A DNA stretch of 64,000 nt from positions 248,001 through 312,000 of the forward strand of contig CAIOFV010000105.1 in assembly GCA_903857665.1 (NCBI GenBank), written 5' to 3'. A program made the translations under genes and the position numbers. Each line of letters starts with the position of its first letter. Positions within the stretch are counted from its first letter, which is position 1. This DNA is from an uncultured Myxococcales bacterium (GTDB lineage Bacteria; Myxococcota_A; UBA9042; DTJE01). Below the pieces are notes generated by a model, which worked only from the letters and a program-made list of their open reading frames with translations, had not been told where the DNA came from and searched no databases. Below, piece after piece: positions 32,253-40,924 of the stretch.

Positions 32253-33726
32253 CGCCCAAATCCTCGGGCGGGGGAGGCCGGGACCCGGGCCCTCGACCGT
32301 TCCCGCTGGATCCGTTCGCCCCGTTCGCGGGCCGGAAGCGCGCCGCGAACCGCTGGGCCTGGACCAGCGCCACCAGCGCGGCCAGCCCCACCAGGGACCA
32401 GGGGCCACCGGACAGCATGCCCGTCCCCAGTACCAGGCCGCCCACCACCAGGAAGATGGCGGGGGTCAGGGGATAGCCGGGCGTGCGCACCGGGGGCACC
32501 AGTCCCATCTTCCGACGGAACACGAAGATCGTCGCCACCGTGACGCAGGATAGCAGGATCATCACCGCGCCGGTGACCGTCACCAGGAACGAGAACGAAC
32601 CCGTCAGGACCAGGATGGCCGACAGGGCGGCCTGGGCCAGCAGGGCCACGACCGGCGTATCGCGACGGGGGTGCAGCTCGGCCAGGCGGGGCCACAGGTA
32701 GCCGTCCGCGCCGACCGCCATGGCGATCCGCGAACCGGCCATCACGGTGGCGTTGAGGCCGGCCAGGATCACCATGGCCATCACCACCGCGAACACGTCG
32801 GCGCCCGCGCTGCCCAGCAGGTGGCGGGCCGTGGCCACGCCGGCGTTCGGGACGTTCCCGAGGCCGGGCAGCGTCAGCACCGCCAGGAAGGCGGCGTTGA
32901 GCAGCAGGTACAGCACCACCGTCAGGCACACGCCGGTCAGGATGGCAGCGGGGATGGTGCGGCCCGGGGCCTTCACCTCGCCGCCAACGTACGTCAGCAC
33001 GTTCCAGCCCGAGAAGGTGAAGAAGATGGCGCACGACGCAGAGGCCAGCGAGGCCAGCGAGAAGCCGGCGGCAGCAGGCGCGCCCGGGGGCGGCGCGGCG
33101 AGGGGCGCCGGCAGATCGGGCGGGGCGGTGAACCCCTCGAACACCGCCCACAGAGCCATCAGCAGGAACAGGACGATCGGTATCCAGGCCAGGAACTCCT
33201 GGGCGCGGCCGGTCCCGCGGACACCGCGGGCGTTCACCAGCGTGACGAAGGCCACGGCGAGCAGGGCCACCACCTCGCGGCCGGCCAGCGTCCAGGTGCC
33301 GATCGTCACCAGCGGCGTCCCGAGGCCCGCCCCGAAGGAGGTCGCTTCCAGCGTGGCGGCGGCTCCCACGGCGAGCGCCGCGATCGACCCCGGGAAGGAC
33401 CCCAACACCGACAGCAGGCCCCAGGCCACGGCGACGGGCCGGCCGAAGGCGCGGTCCAGGAACACGTAGTCGCCGCCCGCCCGGGGGAACAGGGCGCCCA
33501 GCTCGGCGAAGACCTGCGCGCCAGCCGCCGCCATCAGGCCGCCGAGCACCCAGAGGGCCAGGTAGGTGATGACGTCCGGGGACGACCGGGCGACCTCGCC
33601 CGGCGTCAGGAAGATGCCGACGCCGACCACGTTGCCGAGGATGAGGGCCAGCGAGGTGCCGAACCCGAGCCTCCGGCGCGGCGAGATCGGGCAGTCCGGA
33701 GCCGCTTCGGGTGCCGTGATGCTCAC
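32245..33726 (-). CDS. APC-superfamily amino acid/polyamine permease
   Basis: A 493-residue transporter with about twelve membrane helices. The first reads 'ALILGNVVGVGIFLTPGEVA', where the unwound GxGIF helix of APC carriers is obvious. The sequence 'FAELGALFPRAGGDYVFLDRAFG' follows, as in the family. The C-terminal ~30 residues are Gly/Pro-rich and disordered. The GTG start at 33726 overlaps the stop of the preceding gene (GTGA), a coupling signal. The substrate is unproven; because speE is in the same operon, a polyamine or amino acid precursor is plausible. Confidence 0.88.
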   Translation of the reverse strand: MSITAPEAAPDCPISPRRRLGFGTSLALILGNVVGVGIFLTPGEVARSSPDVITYLALWVLGGLMAAAGAQVFAELGALFPRAGGDYVFLDRAFGRPVAVAWGLLSVLGSFPGSIAALAVGAAATLEATSFGAGLGTPLVTIGTWTLAGREVVALLAVAFVTLVNARGVRGTGRAQEFLAWIPIVLFLLMALWAVFEGFTAPPDLPAPLAAPPPGAPAAAGFSLASLASASCAIFFTFSGWNVLTYVGGEVKAPGRTIPAAILTGVCLTVVLYLLLNAAFLAVLTLPGLGNVPNAGVATARHLLGSAGADVFAVVMAMVILAGLNATVMAGSRIAMAVGADGYLWPRLAELHPRRDTPVVALLAQAALSAILVLTGSFSFLVTVTGAVMILLSCVTVATIFVFRRKMGLVPPVRTPGYPLTPAIFLVVGGLVLGTGMLSGGPWSLVGLAALVALVQAQRFAARFRPANGANGSSGNGRGPGSRPPPPEDLGDA

Positions 33727-34775
33727 TTGGACCCCTTGGGCGGGGCGGCGCGGTGCGTGCCGGGGGGCGGGGCGTCCAGCGTCGCGAAGCCCGGGACGTC
33801 CTTGCTGTTCTTGCGGCGGAGCATCAGCGCCGTGAACGACGACGGGACGTTGTCCTGCATCCAGGCGTGGAAGTTCGCGCCGGGCTGCACCACGTACGTG
33901 TAGAACCCGTCCGGGGAGGGCGGCCCGCCGTGCCAGCCGCCGCCGGTGTGCAGCACGATCGAGCGGTCGTCGAACGGCATCGCCCGCATGTTCGCCTTGT
34001 AGTCCGGCGTGAACGGGAAGTACTTTTCGGCGTTGGACAGGTACAGCACCCGCATCGGCACCCCGGCGTCCGACAGGGCCTTGCCGACGCCGCGCACCGC
34101 CTTGGTGCCCGTCAGGTCGCCGCGGATCGCGAACACGCGTCCCGCCTTGATCAGGTCCACCAGGTAGCGGTACTGCTCGGGGTCGTCCAGGAAGGTCTTC
34201 ACGCCCGCGGCACGGTACGACTTGATCAGCGCGGTGAGGCGCCAGTCGATGAGGTTGCGCGACAGCCGGAACGCCTTCAGGATGCGGGTCCGATCCGGAT
34301 CGTTCGGGTGGGCGGCCTCGATCCAGCCCTCGACCACGGGCGCCTGCTCCTTCGTCCAGGCCGCCCGGAAGGACCGGGCGTCGGGGGAATGCAGGAAGAT
34401 CTCGCGGTACACCGCGTGCACGTCCACCACGACCTGGTCGAAGTCCAGCAGGATCAGGATTTCGGTCCGCGCCCACGCCGCCATCAGGTAGTTCTGGTCC
34501 GTGCCGACGCCCAGCAGCGCGCCGCCGCGGTTCAGGGTCGCGTCGTGGAACAGCCAGTGGGACTTTTCGTCCGACACGACGAAGTGCGAGTTCGCGGACA
34601 GTTCCTTGGGCAGCGGGTCGTAGGGAACGGCCTTGAGGGCATCCGACAGCGCCTGCGGGCACGGGGTGAGGGCGGCGGGTGCCGGCTGCCCGCGGGCGGC
34701 GCCCGGGATCGCGGCGGCCAGCAGGGCGGCCAGCGCCAGGACCATCGACGACGGGAAGAACGACCGAAGGCGCAT
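33723..34775 (-). CDS. Secreted protein of unknown family
   Basis: A 350-residue protein with a signal peptide ending 'IPGAARGQ'. The mature part has 'GGALLGVGTDQNYLMAAWARTEILILLDFDQVVVDVHAVYREIFL', which looks like a Rossmann-type motif with a glycine turn and acidic strand end. This recalls an uncharacterised family whose members contain GVGxxQN; no activity is known to me. Later segments 'VRVLYLSNAEKYFPF' style and 'DRSIVLHTGGGWHGG' are well ordered. ATG 34775 follows GAGGAG. It is the first gene of the operon with the APC permease, SUMF1 protein and speE. Confidence 0.7.
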   Translation of the reverse strand: MRLRSFFPSSMVLALAALLAAAIPGAARGQPAPAALTPCPQALSDALKAVPYDPLPKELSANSHFVVSDEKSHWLFHDATLNRGGALLGVGTDQNYLMAAWARTEILILLDFDQVVVDVHAVYREIFLHSPDARSFRAAWTKEQAPVVEGWIEAAHPNDPDRTRILKAFRLSRNLIDWRLTALIKSYRAAGVKTFLDDPEQYRYLVDLIKAGRVFAIRGDLTGTKAVRGVGKALSDAGVPMRVLYLSNAEKYFPFTPDYKANMRAMPFDDRSIVLHTGGGWHGGPPSPDGFYTYVVQPGANFHAWMQDNVPSSFTALMLRRKNSKDVPGFATLDAPPPGTHRAAPPKGSK

Positions 34776-34835
34776 GGAAACTCCTCGTTCCGGCCGCCGG
34801 ATTCTAGTCCCCGCGCGGGCGCGGGGGCAACTTGG

Positions 34836-34915
34836 CTGCGCTCCACCCGGGCACCGAGGCGCTGGCGTGGTCCCAACCGCGCCGGAGACGGAGTGGCCTC
34901 GGGCCCGATCGATGC
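34836..34915 (+). repeat. Dispersed repeat family II, copy 2
   Basis: Contains CCGCGCCGGAGACGGAGTGG followed by CCTCGGGCCCGATC. Its neighbours (GAGCAC-like block, GAGGCGC, AACCGCGCC) match copy 3 near 46941-47010 in the same order. It lies downstream of the serine hydrolase gene. Confidence 0.6.
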
Positions 34916-34955
34916 GTCCCGGGCACGGGGGCAAGGCGTGACGGACCCGGGCCGG

Positions 34956-35924
34956 TCAACGCGCGCCCAGGGCCCCGTCCGCGAGCAGCCGTCCGACCCG
35001 CAGGGTCGCGTCGTCCAGGCAGTCGCGCCCGGGCCGCCCCGCCATCCCCACGATCCACGACGGGCCAGGCGCGGGCCGGTCCACGAACGCAACGTCGCTG
35101 AACCAGTCGCAGGCGAAGCCGGGCTTGTGCAGGATCCGGGCGTCGCGCCCGAAGGCCGCCCGCAGCCCGTCCGCCAGGCCCAGGCCCCGCGGGCGTGGCG
35201 CCGCCAGCGCGTCCCGAAGCAGGTCGATGTCCGCCTGCCTCAGTCCCAGGCGCTGCCCGGGGGGCAGGGCCTCGTGGCGGGCGATCCGCAGCAGGCACGA
35301 GGCCAGGTCCAGCAGCGTCGTCCGGTTCCCGTGGTCCGGCACGTCGCACGGGGCCCGATCCAGCCGGGGCCGCAGGGACAGCGAACGGTCGCCCTGCCGC
35401 AGCGTCAGGCCGGGAGCCGCCGCCAGGGTCCCGCGGCCGGTCCCGGGATCCCGGTACATCCCCGAGTAGCCCCGCCAGAGGGACGTGTCGAGGAACCCGT
35501 ACCGGGCCAGCCACCGGCGCAGCGCGGCGTGCCCGGCCACGAAGGCCAGGCGGTCGAACGCCTCGTTGTCGCTGGGGATCAGCGCGGCGCGGACCAGGCC
35601 CGCCAGCGTGTCCTCGAAGGGCTCCCCGGGGCCGTCGAAGGCGATCCGCGCAGGCGACCCGAACCCCCGGCGCCTCGCGGCCTCCAGCGCCGCGGCCGCC
35701 ACGAACACCTTCACGGTGGACGCCGGCCACCAGTCGGTCCCACGCGAGGTGCCTCGCCAGTCCCATCCCCGGAGCGCCCGTCCGCCCGGTTCCCTGCCGA
35801 CCTCCAGCACCAGGGCCAGGAAGCCCCCGGGAGGCGGCCGGAAGCCCTCGGCCTCCAGCCTGCCGGGGAGCGCGACGGCGTCGATGACGGGCAGGGCGAT
35901 CTTCGCGTGGGTGACGGCGGCCAT
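34956..35924 (-). CDS. Class A beta-lactamase-fold serine hydrolase
   Basis: A 322-residue protein of the penicillin-binding/beta-lactamase fold. The three active-site motifs are present: SxxK as 'WWPASTVKVF' (Ser69, Lys72), SDN as 'ALIPSDNEAF' (118-120), and KTG replaced by KPG in 'ILHKPGFACDW'. No signal peptide is visible from ATG 35924, so it may be cytoplasmic or the true start may differ. There is no Shine-Dalgarno, and a TAGAAT -10 lies 5 nt upstream, suggesting leaderless translation. Members of this branch hydrolyse varied esters and peptides; antibiotic resistance should not be assumed. Confidence 0.8.
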   Translation of the reverse strand: MAAVTHAKIALPVIDAVALPGRLEAEGFRPPPGGFLALVLEVGREPGGRALRGWDWRGTSRGTDWWPASTVKVFVAAAALEAARRRGFGSPARIAFDGPGEPFEDTLAGLVRAALIPSDNEAFDRLAFVAGHAALRRWLARYGFLDTSLWRGYSGMYRDPGTGRGTLAAAPGLTLRQGDRSLSLRPRLDRAPCDVPDHGNRTTLLDLASCLLRIARHEALPPGQRLGLRQADIDLLRDALAAPRPRGLGLADGLRAAFGRDARILHKPGFACDWFSDVAFVDRPAPGPSWIVGMAGRPGRDCLDDATLRVGRLLADGALGAR

Positions 35925-36043
35925 GCGTCATTCTAGCCTGCCGGGCGGCGATTTGGAGCGGCCCTGGACGACTTCGGGCACGGGGATTCGCGAGCCCGTG
36001 CCTTCCCTCCCGGACAGGCGCCGTAATCCGGGCAACTCGCCTC

Positions 36044-36071
36044 TTGGTTCTGACGGGGGTTCGGATACAAT
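36044..36071 (+). promoter_or_regulatory. Promoter of the 13-heme cytochrome gene
   Basis: TTGGTT (36044-36049) and TACAAT (36066-36071) with a 16-nt spacer. Transcription would start near 36078 and give a ~60-nt leader that includes a strong hairpin. Confidence 0.55.
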
Positions 36072-36084
36072 CCACCCGGGTGTG

Positions 36085-36104
36085 CCTCGCGCAGGCGCGC
36101 GAGG
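36085..36104 (+). promoter_or_regulatory. Leader hairpin upstream of the cytochrome gene
   Basis: CCTCGCGC and GCGCGAGG are perfect 8-bp complements around the tetraloop AGGC. It lies between the predicted transcription start and the ribosome binding site (GGAGGG at ~36127). It may stabilise the mRNA or be a protein or attenuation site. Confidence 0.45.
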
Positions 36105-36136
36105 ACCGGCAGACAGGCCATTGTCCGGAGGGCGGC

Positions 36137-37957
36137 GTGGACGGAAAGGTGAAGCGGGGCAAGGGGCTGTACCGGAACTGGATCAGCTACCTCGGGGCCC
36201 TGGGGGTCCTCGGCAGCGTCCTGTTGATCACCGGCTCGCTCATCGCCGTGTTCAGCTTCCACAGCCCGAGCCCGTACATCGGCATCTTCACCTACATGGT
36301 GTTCCCCGGCTTCCTGATGGCCGGCATCGTGCTCTTCCTGTACGGGATGCGCCACGAAAGCCTCCGGCGGCGACGCGCGAAGACCACCGAGGCCCAGCCG
36401 TTCCCGAAGGTCGATCTGAACGATCCCCGGACCCGCCGCCGGTTCGTCTACTGGCTGGTCGGCGGCGGCTTCCTGATGGTCCTGATGGCGTTCGTCGGCT
36501 ACAACGCGTTCCTGTACACCGAGTCCGTCGAGTTCTGCGGCACGGTCTGCCACACGGTGATGGAACCCGAGCACGTCGCGCGCATGGAGGGTCCCCACGC
36601 CCGCGTCCGCTGCGTGGACTGCCACGTGGGCGCCGGCGTGTCCTGGTACGTGAAGTCCAAGATGTCCGGCCTGTACCAGGTCTACGCGGTCGCCACCGGC
36701 GACTACGAGCGGCCCATCCCGGTGCCGGTCAAGAACCTGCGTCCCGCCCGCGAGACGTGCGAGGAATGCCACTGGCCGAACAAGTTCTTCGGCGCCCAGC
36801 TGCAGCAGAACCCGCACTTCCGGTACGACGAGGCGAACACGCCCGAGCAGGTCAGCCTGCTGGTCAAGACCGGCGGCGGCACCCCGAACCTGGGCCAGAA
36901 GGCCGGCATCCACTGGCACATGGTCGTCAACAACGTCGTGGAGTACGTGGCCAACGACGAGAACCTGCAGGACATCCCGTGGGTGCGGGTCACGCACGGC
37001 GACGGCACGGTGAAGGAGTACGTCGATACGAAATCGAAGCTGGCCGCCGCCGACATCGAGGCGAAGGCGAAGCACCGGGTGGACTGCATGGATTGCCACA
37101 ACCGCCCGTCGCACGTGTTCGTGCCGCCGGAAACGGCGGTGGACAAGGCCGGCGAGTCGGGCCGCATCCCGATGACGCTGCCCTGGGTCAAGAAGCTGGC
37201 CGTGGACGCCCTGGTGGCGGAGTACCCGGACAAGCAGGGCGCCCACGAGGGCATCCGGCTGGCGTTCACCACCTACTACGGCGACCGCTACCCGGAGGTG
37301 CTGAAGGCACGCGCCGACGACATCGCCCAGGCGGTCGATACGGTGACGGCGATCTACGACCGCAACGTGTTCCCGGCGATGAACGTCAACTGGAAGACCT
37401 ACGCGTCCAACATCGGCCACCGGAACTGGAAGGGATGCTTCCGGTGCCACGACAAGGACCACGTGACGAAGGACGGCGAGGTCCTCAGCGCCGACTGCAC
37501 GCTGTGCCACACGCTGCCCCAGCGCGGCCCGCTGATGCCCCTGGGTTCCCTGGCCCCGGCGAGCGACCAGAACTGGCACCCGTGGGAGCTGAAGGGGAAG
37601 CATGCCGAGATCCTGTGCACCCGATGCCACGAGGCCGGCTACCGGCCTCCGACGGAATGTGTGGACTGCCACAAGATGGACAGGAAGGCGCCGATGATGG
37701 CCGACGGCTGCGACAGTTGCCACGCGACGCCCGGCGTCCGCAAGCCCGTCGCGGACTGCAAGGACTGCCACGACAGCCTGGGCGAGTTGCACAAGAAGGA
37801 GACGCACGGGGCGACCGAGTGCACGGTCTGCCACAAGCCCCACGTATGGAAGGTGCCTGCCCGGGAGACCTGCCAGGGATGCCACGAGGATCGGAAGGCC
37901 CACTACCCCGACGAGCCCTGCGCGAAGTGCCACGCCTTCAAGGCAAAGGGGTCGTGA
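36137..37957 (+). CDS. NapC/NirT-type membrane multiheme cytochrome c, 13 CxxCH motifs
   Basis: A 606-residue electron carrier. Two membrane helices (~13-38 and ~48-68) and a third (~103-123, 'FVYWLVGGGFLMVLMAFVGYNA') lead into a NapC/NirT-like haem domain starting 'SVEFCGTVCHTVMEPE'. I count 13 CxxCH sites, four in the first half and nine towards the C-terminus. The last part ('CVDCHK', 'CDSCHA', 'CKDCHD', 'CTVCHK') is dense in haems and probably carries electrons away from the membrane. GTG 36137 has GGAGGG 5 nt upstream; the 637-aa ORF start has no support. It converges with the DUF2339 gene, overlapping it by 20 bp. Confidence 0.9.
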   Translation: MDGKVKRGKGLYRNWISYLGALGVLGSVLLITGSLIAVFSFHSPSPYIGIFTYMVFPGFLMAGIVLFLYGMRHESLRRRRAKTTEAQPFPKVDLNDPRTRRRFVYWLVGGGFLMVLMAFVGYNAFLYTESVEFCGTVCHTVMEPEHVARMEGPHARVRCVDCHVGAGVSWYVKSKMSGLYQVYAVATGDYERPIPVPVKNLRPARETCEECHWPNKFFGAQLQQNPHFRYDEANTPEQVSLLVKTGGGTPNLGQKAGIHWHMVVNNVVEYVANDENLQDIPWVRVTHGDGTVKEYVDTKSKLAAADIEAKAKHRVDCMDCHNRPSHVFVPPETAVDKAGESGRIPMTLPWVKKLAVDALVAEYPDKQGAHEGIRLAFTTYYGDRYPEVLKARADDIAQAVDTVTAIYDRNVFPAMNVNWKTYASNIGHRNWKGCFRCHDKDHVTKDGEVLSADCTLCHTLPQRGPLMPLGSLAPASDQNWHPWELKGKHAEILCTRCHEAGYRPPTECVDCHKMDRKAPMMADGCDSCHATPGVRKPVADCKDCHDSLGELHKKETHGATECTVCHKPHVWKVPARETCQGCHEDRKAHYPDEPCAKCHAFKAKGS

Positions 37958-39698
37958 CGGCCGGCCGCGGGGCCCCGCGGCGACGGACGATCCGGGTGGC
38001 CCCGATCAGCGCCCCGCCGAAGAACGCCAGCGTCAGGAACAGCGTCAGCGGCCGTCCCTGGGGGATGTCCTCGACCAGCACCTTCACCGCGGTGAGGCCG
38101 AGGATGAGGAACGTCGCCCACCGGAACTCGGCCCGCTCGCGACGGCGGCCGAGGGACGCGAACCCGAGGGCCAGCGCGCTCAGAACGCCCGTCCTCAGCA
38201 CGGCCAGGGCGCCGCGGTCCAGCGATTCGCCCGTCCCCGCCAGGGGCCCGGCCAGGAGGCCCACCGCGGTTCCCGCGAACCCCAGCCCGATTACCAGCGC
38301 CAGGTCGAAGCACGGCACCGTCCAGATCCAGGAGCGCCCGTGGAGCGCCCGGTGACGCCGGAGCACCCACAGGGCCCCGGTCGTGGCGGCCAGGCAGGCC
38401 AGGGCCTCCCAGCCCGGCGGGCCGTCGGGCACACCCTTTCCCGCGAGGACCCGGATCGATTCCGGAACCAGGCCCGTCGCCACCGATCCGGCGAGGACGA
38501 GGGCGGCGACCTGCAGCCGCAGGGCCACCCGGTCGGGACGAACCGCGGCGAATGCGAGGCCCAGCGCCAGGATCGTCCACAGCACGCCGGCCACCGGGAG
38601 GTCCAGGGCCAGTCGCAGCGCCTCGACGGCCAGCAGCGACCCGAGGGCGGTGCCGCAGGTCACGTTCCACAGGCGGTCCTCGCGGCGCTCGAAGCGCAGG
38701 AAGGACACCGCCCAGGCCACCGCGGCGACCGCACCCGCCAGGATCGCCAGGATCCAGCGCCCGGGAGGCCCGCCGCCGGCCACCGCCACCGCTCCCTCGA
38801 AGCCCGCCCCCACCACGGCGAGGGACTGGGCCACCTCGAACGCCCCGACCGATCGTTGTGCCACCAGCGTCCGTCCGGCGAAGGCCCCGAGGTAGAGGAC
38901 CGCCAGGGCCGCCTGCAGGGACAGCAGGTCGCCGGCCTGGACCCAGTCGAACGCCGGCGCCCCGAAGCGCGCGGCCAGCAGGGCCAGCACCCCGTCCGCG
39001 GCCAGGGCCGCCGGCCAGGCCGACTCGGGCCATCCGCGGTGCCACGCGACGCCCAGCGACGCGGCGCCCAGGGGCAGCAGCACCAGCGCCAGCGGGTCCA
39101 GCGAGTGGCCGGCGATCAGCAGGCCTACGGAGGTGAGGGAGGCGGCCAGCACCGCGAGGAAGGCCAGCAGGCGCAGGCCGTGACGCCACGCGACGCCCAG
39201 GATCCCCAGCGCGAACGCCGCCAGCAGCGCCGCTCCGAGGGTGGGCCCCAGGGCGGCGAACCGGGTGGACCCCTCCCAGACGATCGGGAACGCCACGAGG
39301 ATCGCGGCGATGCCGTGGGAGGTGGCGTCCGCGGACCGGCCGCCGCGCCCCGCCCGCCGGGCCATCACGCCCCACACCGCCGCCCAGGCCAGCCCAAGGC
39401 CGATCCCGAGGTCGCCCGACAGCGTGTCGGCCTCGGTCAGGGCGCGCAGCAGGAAGGCGCCCGCCAGAACCAGGAAGGTCCGGCCCGCGAGGATCGGGAT
39501 CCCCTGCCACTCGGACGGCTCGGGCTCGGCGTCCTCGTTCGCGTCGTCCCGCACGAGCCTCGCCGCCACCGGCGGGGTTTCCGCGACGGTCTCCGGTTCG
39601 CGCGATCCCTCGAGGGTGTGCAGCCGCAGGTTGAGCGTGTCGAGTCGTTGTTCCAGCGCGTCGATCCGGGTCTCGAGGTCGTTCACGCGGTCGGACAC
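37938..39698 (-). CDS. DUF2339 multi-pass membrane protein
   Basis: A 586-residue integral membrane protein. A coiled coil at residues ~3-33 ('VNDLETRIDALEQRLDTLNLRLHTLEG') is followed by an acidic linker and 'WQGIPILAGRTFLVLAGAFLLRALTE'. About sixteen Ala/Leu/Gly-rich helices follow, the layout typical of DUF2339. Function of the family is not established. GTG 39698 follows GGAGGTGA. The gene is 35 nt after the NrfD gene in the same direction and its 3' end overlaps the convergent cytochrome gene by 20 bp. Confidence 0.82.
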   Translation of the reverse strand: MSDRVNDLETRIDALEQRLDTLNLRLHTLEGSREPETVAETPPVAARLVRDDANEDAEPEPSEWQGIPILAGRTFLVLAGAFLLRALTEADTLSGDLGIGLGLAWAAVWGVMARRAGRGGRSADATSHGIAAILVAFPIVWEGSTRFAALGPTLGAALLAAFALGILGVAWRHGLRLLAFLAVLAASLTSVGLLIAGHSLDPLALVLLPLGAASLGVAWHRGWPESAWPAALAADGVLALLAARFGAPAFDWVQAGDLLSLQAALAVLYLGAFAGRTLVAQRSVGAFEVAQSLAVVGAGFEGAVAVAGGGPPGRWILAILAGAVAAVAWAVSFLRFERREDRLWNVTCGTALGSLLAVEALRLALDLPVAGVLWTILALGLAFAAVRPDRVALRLQVAALVLAGSVATGLVPESIRVLAGKGVPDGPPGWEALACLAATTGALWVLRRHRALHGRSWIWTVPCFDLALVIGLGFAGTAVGLLAGPLAGTGESLDRGALAVLRTGVLSALALGFASLGRRRERAEFRWATFLILGLTAVKVLVEDIPQGRPLTLFLTLAFFGGALIGATRIVRRRGAPRPAVTTPLP

Positions 39699-39733
39699 CG
39701 CTCACCTCCCCGGGCGCCGGCCCGTCCGGGCGG

Positions 39734-40924
39734 TCACGACGGGCGGCCCTTGCCAATCGCCGAATCCGACGGGAAGAGCGGGACCATGAAGTCGAAGAAC
39801 CGGAGCAGCAGGAACGGCACCGTGAAGACCACAACGGCCACGATCAGCCCTTCGTGGTCCCAGAGGCCGGGCATGTACGAGGTGTAGCCGCGGAAGGACT
39901 TGGACATCAACTGGCCGCCGATGACCACGTTCCAGCGCATGGCCAGCACCTGGATCAGCAGCAGCACCGACGACGAGAAGATCAGCACGTTGCGCGTCCG
40001 CTGGCGCAGCTTCACCAGCGAATTCAATCCCAGGAGCAGGAACGGGACCAGCGACCCGATCAGCAACTGGATGACGACGTGGCTCCAGAACAACTTGTCC
40101 TCGATGAGGATTTGTAGCGCCTCCCATTCGGCCATCTGCTGGTAGGCGATGGACAGGATCTGCATCAGCTCCAGCGCCACGTCGATGATCATGAAGCCCC
40201 AGAGGAAGTTGGCCATCGTCTGCACGCAGGGCGCATCCACCTCCACGCGCCGCACCCAGGAGATCACGTAGAACAGCAGGATCAGCACGGCGATGCCGGA
40301 CACGATCGCCGACAGCAGGAAGATGATGAACATCATGGGGGTGGACCACCACGGGTTCGCCTTGATGGACCCGAACAGGAAACCCACGTACCCGTGCAGG
40401 AAGCAGGCGACCGGGATGCCCAGGCCGGCCAGGAACCGCACCACGCGATGGTCCAGGGCGCGGGTCCGCTCGTCCACCCGCAGGTCGAACAGCGCCAGGG
40501 CCTTGAACAGGAAGCCCAGGACACCCGTGGTCGCCAGCGCGCGCCCGACGATCTCCTCGCGCATCGAGAACCAGACCTCGACCACCACGATCGCCATGTA
40601 GGTCAGGTAGACGATGCCGAAGCCGGCCATCGCCGACGACGACGACGGCGTGATCATGATGTTGAAGGCGCGTGTCGGGAGGCCCAGGTGCAGCAGCAGG
40701 GGCATCGTCGCGAACAGCAGGAACGCGAACGACGACACCAGCGCGAAGCGGGCCACGGGCTTCAGGCTTTCCTGGCCGAACAGGTGATACAGCGAGGACA
40801 CGATGAACGCGCCGGCCACGAGGCCCGTGATGTACGGGTAGAGCACGATCATGACCGTCCAGGTCACGTGCTGCTCGTTGGGGAACACGAATCCCATCAG
40901 TTCGGAGATGGCTTCGCCGTGCAT
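39734..40924 (-). CDS. NrfD-family quinone-interacting membrane subunit
   Basis: A 396-residue integral membrane protein of the NrfD/PsrC family with about ten helices. These anchor FeS/cytochrome complexes and exchange electrons with the quinone pool. Helices are clear at 'WTVMIVLYPYITGLVAGAFIVSSL', 'ALVSSFAFLLFATMPLLLHLGLP', 'MAGFGIVYLTYMAIVVVEVWF', 'GIPVACFLHGYVGFLFGS' and 'TPMMFIIFLLSAIVSGIAVLILLF'. The ATG overlaps the ferredoxin gene's stop (ATGA). The arrangement cytochrome-FeS-NrfD matches NrfBCD-, Hmc- or ACIII-like modules. Confidence 0.9.
   Translation of the reverse strand: MHGEAISELMGFVFPNEQHVTWTVMIVLYPYITGLVAGAFIVSSLYHLFGQESLKPVARFALVSSFAFLLFATMPLLLHLGLPTRAFNIMITPSSSSAMAGFGIVYLTYMAIVVVEVWFSMREEIVGRALATTGVLGFLFKALALFDLRVDERTRALDHRVVRFLAGLGIPVACFLHGYVGFLFGSIKANPWWSTPMMFIIFLLSAIVSGIAVLILLFYVISWVRRVEVDAPCVQTMANFLWGFMIIDVALELMQILSIAYQQMAEWEALQILIEDKLFWSHVVIQLLIGSLVPFLLLGLNSLVKLRQRTRNVLIFSSSVLLLIQVLAMRWNVVIGGQLMSKSFRGYTSYMPGLWDHEGLIVAVVVFTVPFLLLRFFDFMVPLFPSDSAIGKGRPS

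Noticed and set aside
34956-35924. Antibiotic-resistance beta-lactamase
   Set aside because: SxxK, SDN and a KPG triad are present, but there is no signal peptide and no class A omega-loop motif; the wider serine hydrolase fold is the safer call.
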